From Ctenosaura bakeri (Eukaryota; Chordata; Lepidosauria; Squamata; Iguanidae): DNA of 64,000 nucleotides. Positions 60,769 to 64,000 of this stretch are shown in pieces. The stretch covers positions 248,001 through 312,000 of the forward strand of contig CAOLHI010000412.1 of assembly GCA_948474755.1 (NCBI GenBank). The letters run 5' to 3'. The first letter of the stretch is position 1. The number at the start of each line of letters is the position of its first letter. The translations under genes and the position numbers were made by a program. The notes beneath the pieces are model-generated. The model was given only the letters and a program-made list of their open reading frames with translations. It was not told where the DNA came from and searched no databases.

Positions 60769-61459
60769 TGTATGTGCCTTCAAACCACTTATTGACTTAT
60801 GGTTACCCCATGAATTTCAGAGTTTTCGTAGACAAGGAGTACTCAGAGTTGGTTTTACAAGTTCCTTCCTCTGAAATATAGCCTACAGAACCTGGTATTC
60901 ATTGGCAGTCTCACATCCAAGTAATAAACAAGGCTGACCCTCTTTAACTTCCAAGATTTGGTGGGATATGGTGTCTTTAGGGCAGTGGTTCTCAACCTTC
61001 CTAATGCCGCGACCCTTTAATACAGTTCCTCATGTTGTGGTGACCCCTAACCATAAAAGTATTTATTTATTATTTACAGTGCCTCCCCCCGCCCCGGCAA
61101 AGGCCACCTCGCCTGTCAAGCTGGCCCATCAGACGGGAGGTTCTCCTGGTAGCGGAGAAGAGGAGCTATTTCAGTCCCTTCTGAACAGGGGGCAGGAGGA
61201 CGTGAGCACATGGCTTATGCTTGCACACCACCACTCCTGCTGTGGCGACGCTGTGGCCGCATCGGTCCCGCCAAAGGGGGCAGGAGGACACGAGTGCATG
61301 GCTCATGCTTGCGCACCACCACCGAGGAGGGAATGGAGCCTAAGACGATCAGAAATATGTATTTTCTGGTGGTCTTAGGAGACCCCTGTGAAAGCATCGT
61401 TCGACCCCCAAAGGGGTCGCGACCCACAGGTTGAGAACCTCTGCTTTAGGGTATAAATA
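60769..61459 (-). repeat. 5S-rRNA-derived SINE, antisense, split by a SPIN-type element
   Basis: The left part (TATGTGCCTTCAAACCACTT and CCCCATGAATTTCAGAG) is the SINE body. 60885-60982 reads as reversed 5S rRNA: ACCTGGTATTCATTGGCAGT, CTCACATCCAAGTAATAAAC, then CTGACCCTCTTTAACTTCC. The last piece of the 5S head (TATAAATA) lies beyond the insertion at 61452-61459. 5S-derived (SINE3-type) SINEs are known in lizards. The pol III internal promoter is mutated. Confidence 0.8.
60983..61443. mobile_element. SPIN-type hAT non-autonomous element, 461 bp
   Basis: The left end CAGTGGTTCTCAACCTTCC, then ATGCCGCGACCCTTTAATAC, and the right end GGGGTCGCGACCCACAGG, then TTGAGAACCTCTG, match the termini I remember for SPIN (Space Invader) hAT elements. 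A perfect 8-bp duplication CTTTAGGG flanks it (60975-60982 and 61444-61451). The middle (about 61080-61350) is GC-rich and differs from the usual AT-rich SPIN core, with two similar GGAGGACG.GAG..CATGGCT blocks. No transposase. Confidence 0.8.
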
Positions 61460-61461
61460 TA

Positions 61462-61846
61462 CAGTCAGCTCTCCACATTTGCAGGTTTCACTTTTGCGAA
61501 TTTGATTATTCACAGATTATTTGCTGCCACCTCTGCTGCCTCCCAATGCCACTTTTAATAGAGCCTGCAGGCTTCATGAGACTGAGAAACTGTGAACAAG
61601 GCTGGTAAGTTCCTATTAAAAATGGTGTGGGGCAGCAGTGGAGGTGGCAGTAAGCCCCACCAGACAGACACTTTTGCCTTGTGAAGGAACCCTGATGCCT
61701 CAAAGGAATCCATGGTGGGTTGAATATGGTGATCATACTTTTTTGTGTGTTAAATATGGTTTGAGAGGGCCTAGAGTTAGTCACATCTTTTCCACTTTCA
61801 TGGGGGTCCTGTGCCCCTAACCCAAGCGAACGTTGAGGGATAACCA
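61462..61846. mobile_element. Possible Tigger/mariner-like MITE with TA flanks
   Basis: It starts CAGTCAGCTCTCCACATTTG after TA and ends AACGTTGAGGGATAACCA before TA. The two termini are weakly inverted, and the first 35 bases resemble Tigger-type ends. The interior carries a partial inverted repeat (TTGCTGCCACC... versus GGTGGCAGTAA). Confidence 0.45.
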
Positions 61847-61848
61847 TA

Positions 61849-62554
61849 TATCTATTTGCTCTAATTATTTGTAAGTCACTTATCTGATGGAATGTCCTTG
61901 TCCAAGTGTTTGTATACTGGGGGAAAATTGTTCATTTGTGCCTTCAATGACTTTTTTTTGTCCTATAGTCTTTTATTTAATTGAACAACCATGTTTGAGT
62001 TCTGTTCAGAGGTAAGCTGAACCTACATAGGATAGAGAAAACAGCTTAGTCCCAGTCTAAGCATCATTAAATATTTGATATTCATTTCTTTCTGGAACAG
62101 ACTTTTTTTAAAAAAAAGCCTTGAAGCTGTAACACAGACTAAAACTGACTCACTTCTAAATTCATTTTTTAAAACCCCCTCTTTTCTGCCTCTTAAAAAT
62201 GTATTGCATTGCTCAGTTTAAATTTGGGTCAATTGAAGGTGAGCATGTGTGTCCTTTGAGGCACCTGTCAAATCAGAGGAGTTTTGAAGTTAGGCGGGAA
62301 GCTGTAGATTGCCTCCCCCCACCCCCTACTACATGACTGCCCAGGAAGAAGGGAAAAACATTCATCATTTTACATTTTAAATGGAACCTTCCTCTCTCCC
62401 TGTCATCAGTAAACTTTTCCCCATCCCTTACCTGCTAGGTTTCTTTCATTCCATTCCTCTGAACTTGATGGAAGTTCTTGGCAGTTTCACTTTGCCCATG
62501 AGAAACCAGCTCTGAGAAGAAGGAAGGAGAAAAGTTAGAGCATCTTTTGCACTG
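61849..62554. other. No gene recognised
   Basis: AT-rich putative intron with a few pyrimidine runs. Nothing supported. Confidence 0.4.
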
Positions 62555-63524
62555 AGCTCTTTCTTATTAATGTACAAAACAATAACTCTTTGCCTGTTTA
62601 TTCATGGAAACATCACCATCCTTGTGCAAAGAGAGACATAAAAAGTATATCTCAGTTAACAAAGTTTTTGACAGAGAAGCTTCTTTTTACGAAGTCTTTT
62701 TACATCTCATCAGCCACTTTTCTTCTATCTAGCTTAATGTTTTTAACAGCATTGACATTTGGAAGATGGTGAAGGAAAGCTGTAGAAACACAGTGCAAAC
62801 AACTTGGGCTGGGAAATGATGAGATTCTACTCTAGCTGATCCTACTGTAGTGGTGTGTGCTTATGTACAATGGGCAAGGTGAATAGCAGCTGCCTCCAGA
62901 ATCCTTTACTGAACATGTATTAACAGCAAAAAAGAGGGTAAAGGAGGAAGCAGGTAAGCCTGCCTCATTGGTTACCCACACCATGTTGAAAAAGCATTAA
63001 TCTATTGTGGCCACCAAACAGGAAATCATAAGAAAACTAGAGGCTGATAAAAGGGGGAAAAAAATCCCCTTTGAAGATGCATTTTGGAAGAAGATTTCAA
63101 ATGATCTCTAGAAAGTTCAAAAATAGTTTACTTGTTCAAGGTTTACTTGACATGACCATATTGTCAGTTTTTGAACAAAACATTTGCTGGAATTTGTTTA
63201 AGTGCTGTTCCTTGTTTGTGATACAGGAACCTATCCCTATTCTTTCTGTGCCATTTCTGCCTCTGGTACCAAATTTTCTGTTAAATATGTAATGACCAGG
63301 ATTATATCTACTTCATTAACTGAGGTATACAGTGGGACCTCCCAGACTGTAATCTCCATGTGCGTGATCTATATCTCACACAAAGCACAGTGCCCCTATA
63401 CGTAAAATGGCATTAGTTATTATGGGACTAAAGCATTCTTTTTTTTTCTTTTACATGGGAGTTCCTGGAACAGAACCCCTGCATATATGGAGGGCCCACT
63501 CTACCTGTATTGGTTTTGAGACAA
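62555..63524. repeat. Unclassified interspersed repeat, copy 2, carrying a TA-flanked MITE
   Basis: Collinear with 32815-33620. After CATTAACTGAGGTATA the similarity is interrupted by the MITE at 63330-63501 and resumes with CCTGTATTGGTTTTGAG, against TCTATATTTTGATTTTAG in copy 1. It therefore also serves as an occupied site for that MITE. Family unknown. Confidence 0.55.
63330..63501. mobile_element. Mariner-type MITE, 172 bp, TA target duplication
   Basis: Ends CAGTGGGACCTCCCAG and GGAGGGCCCACTC are inverted. TA flanks both sides (63328-63329 and 63502-63503). The related repeat at 33.6 kb provides an empty site, confirming the edges. No transposase. Confidence 0.8.
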
Positions 63525-63761
63525 TGGAAAATAAAATCCTATGTAGAATACCGTTGAAGTCAATGGGATTTACTCCTGAGAACCAATATATTAGTATTGG
63601 TCATGGTCCTAGATTTTCTTCAGACAAAATCAATCTGTATGTCATCAGCAATGCAGAATTAGTTTGGGAATACTCCAGATAAGCCCTGTATTGGAACTCT
63701 AGTATAGATTAGATTTTAGTTGTACTTAGAATAGGTTCACTGAAATCAGAGAGATCTCATT
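63525..63761. other. Short diverged repeat motif, otherwise nothing
   Basis: GTTGAAGTCAATGGGATTTA followed by CTCCTGAG (63551-63580) is a motif scattered through this window (9.9 and 29.1 kb) and common, as I recall, in lizard DNA. No gene. Confidence 0.35.
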
Positions 63762-64000
63762 GGCCCTTTCCACACTCTAACTGATCCCAGTGGCATCCTG
63801 TGGGGATCCCAGTAGAGCCTCTCCTAGGAGGGGAGCACGACAGGAGCACTCCCCTCAGCACTGACTGCCTGGGGAATGGAGGAGGCATGATGGCCACACT
63901 TCTTCCTTCTGCAGCACAGCCAGGCACTGTCCCAGGATGCACTGGGGCAGGGAGAGTGGCCATTGCATTTTCTGACCCTCCGCAGCTCAGGTAAGCACAG
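63762..64000. mobile_element. MITE, GGCCCTTTCC type, cut by the window end
   Basis: It begins GGCCCTTTCCACACTCTAAC and has a GC-rich interior with CTTCTGCAGCACAGCCAGGC, as in the relatives at 2605-3010 and 8564-8984. The other end lies outside the window, so the duplication cannot be read. Confidence 0.65.

Noticed and set aside
60885..60982. A genuine 5S rRNA gene or pseudogene
   Set aside because: It is continuous with a SINE body on its left and diverged at many positions; a 5S-derived SINE explains both parts.
1..64000. CRISPR arrays, defence systems, operons or phage genes
   Set aside because: No regularly spaced direct repeats with unique spacers. The only tandem arrays are the MITE array (no spacers) and microsatellites. 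The window is vertebrate.

Overview
The window looks like nuclear DNA of a squamate reptile, most likely a lizard. The evidence is its interspersed-repeat fauna: CR1, L2 and RTE/BovB-like LINEs, a tRNA-derived SINE with GTT-rich ends, a second tRNA-SINE, a 5S-rRNA-derived SINE, a SPIN-type hAT element, a Penelope-like fragment and many MITEs. Outside one GC-rich island the base composition is AT-rich. I found no bacterial-style operons, no rRNA or tRNA genes and no CRISPR array. No open reading frame in the window can be supported as a host protein gene. The longest frames are either retrotransposon remnants or low-complexity translations of the CpG island.

Layout. 1-5.6 kb: SINE, MITE and L2 debris (L2 at 2.04-3.24 kb carries a MITE). 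5.65-9.24 kb: one CR1 LINE, nearly in frame throughout, split by two MITEs, the first of which is itself split by a solo LTR. 9.2-13.5 kb: mostly unique sequence. 13.5-19.1 kb: an L2 fragment and three solo LTRs of one family in alternating orientation, each with a 4-bp target duplication. 19-22.3 kb: unique sequence plus a low-complexity tract. 22.3-24.8 kb: a MITE, then an RTE-like LINE with a visible YADD reverse-transcriptase motif, interrupted by a CR1 3' end. 24.8-40.2 kb: unique sequence with SINEs, hAT MITEs, L2, CR1 and RTE pieces, one retroposed insert and one copy of an unclassified repeat.

40.28-42.1 kb is the functional focus. A MITE whose inner part has been amplified as four 47-bp units lies immediately upstream of a CpG island. 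The island has a CCAAT box, CGG, CTG and GAG repeats and a consensus splice donor at 41470/41471. I read this as the promoter and first (probably non-coding) exon of an unidentified plus-strand gene whose first intron would fill the remaining 22.5 kb. No second exon is recognisable.

42.1-64 kb: putative intron with hAT MITEs, L2 fragments, SINEs, a Penelope-like palindrome, Tigger-like elements, a SPIN-type element inserted into a 5S SINE, the second copy of the unclassified repeat carrying a TA-flanked MITE, and a MITE cut off by the window end.

Transposon superfamily names come from memory of terminal sequences, RT motifs and target-duplication length. They were not checked against a repeat library.
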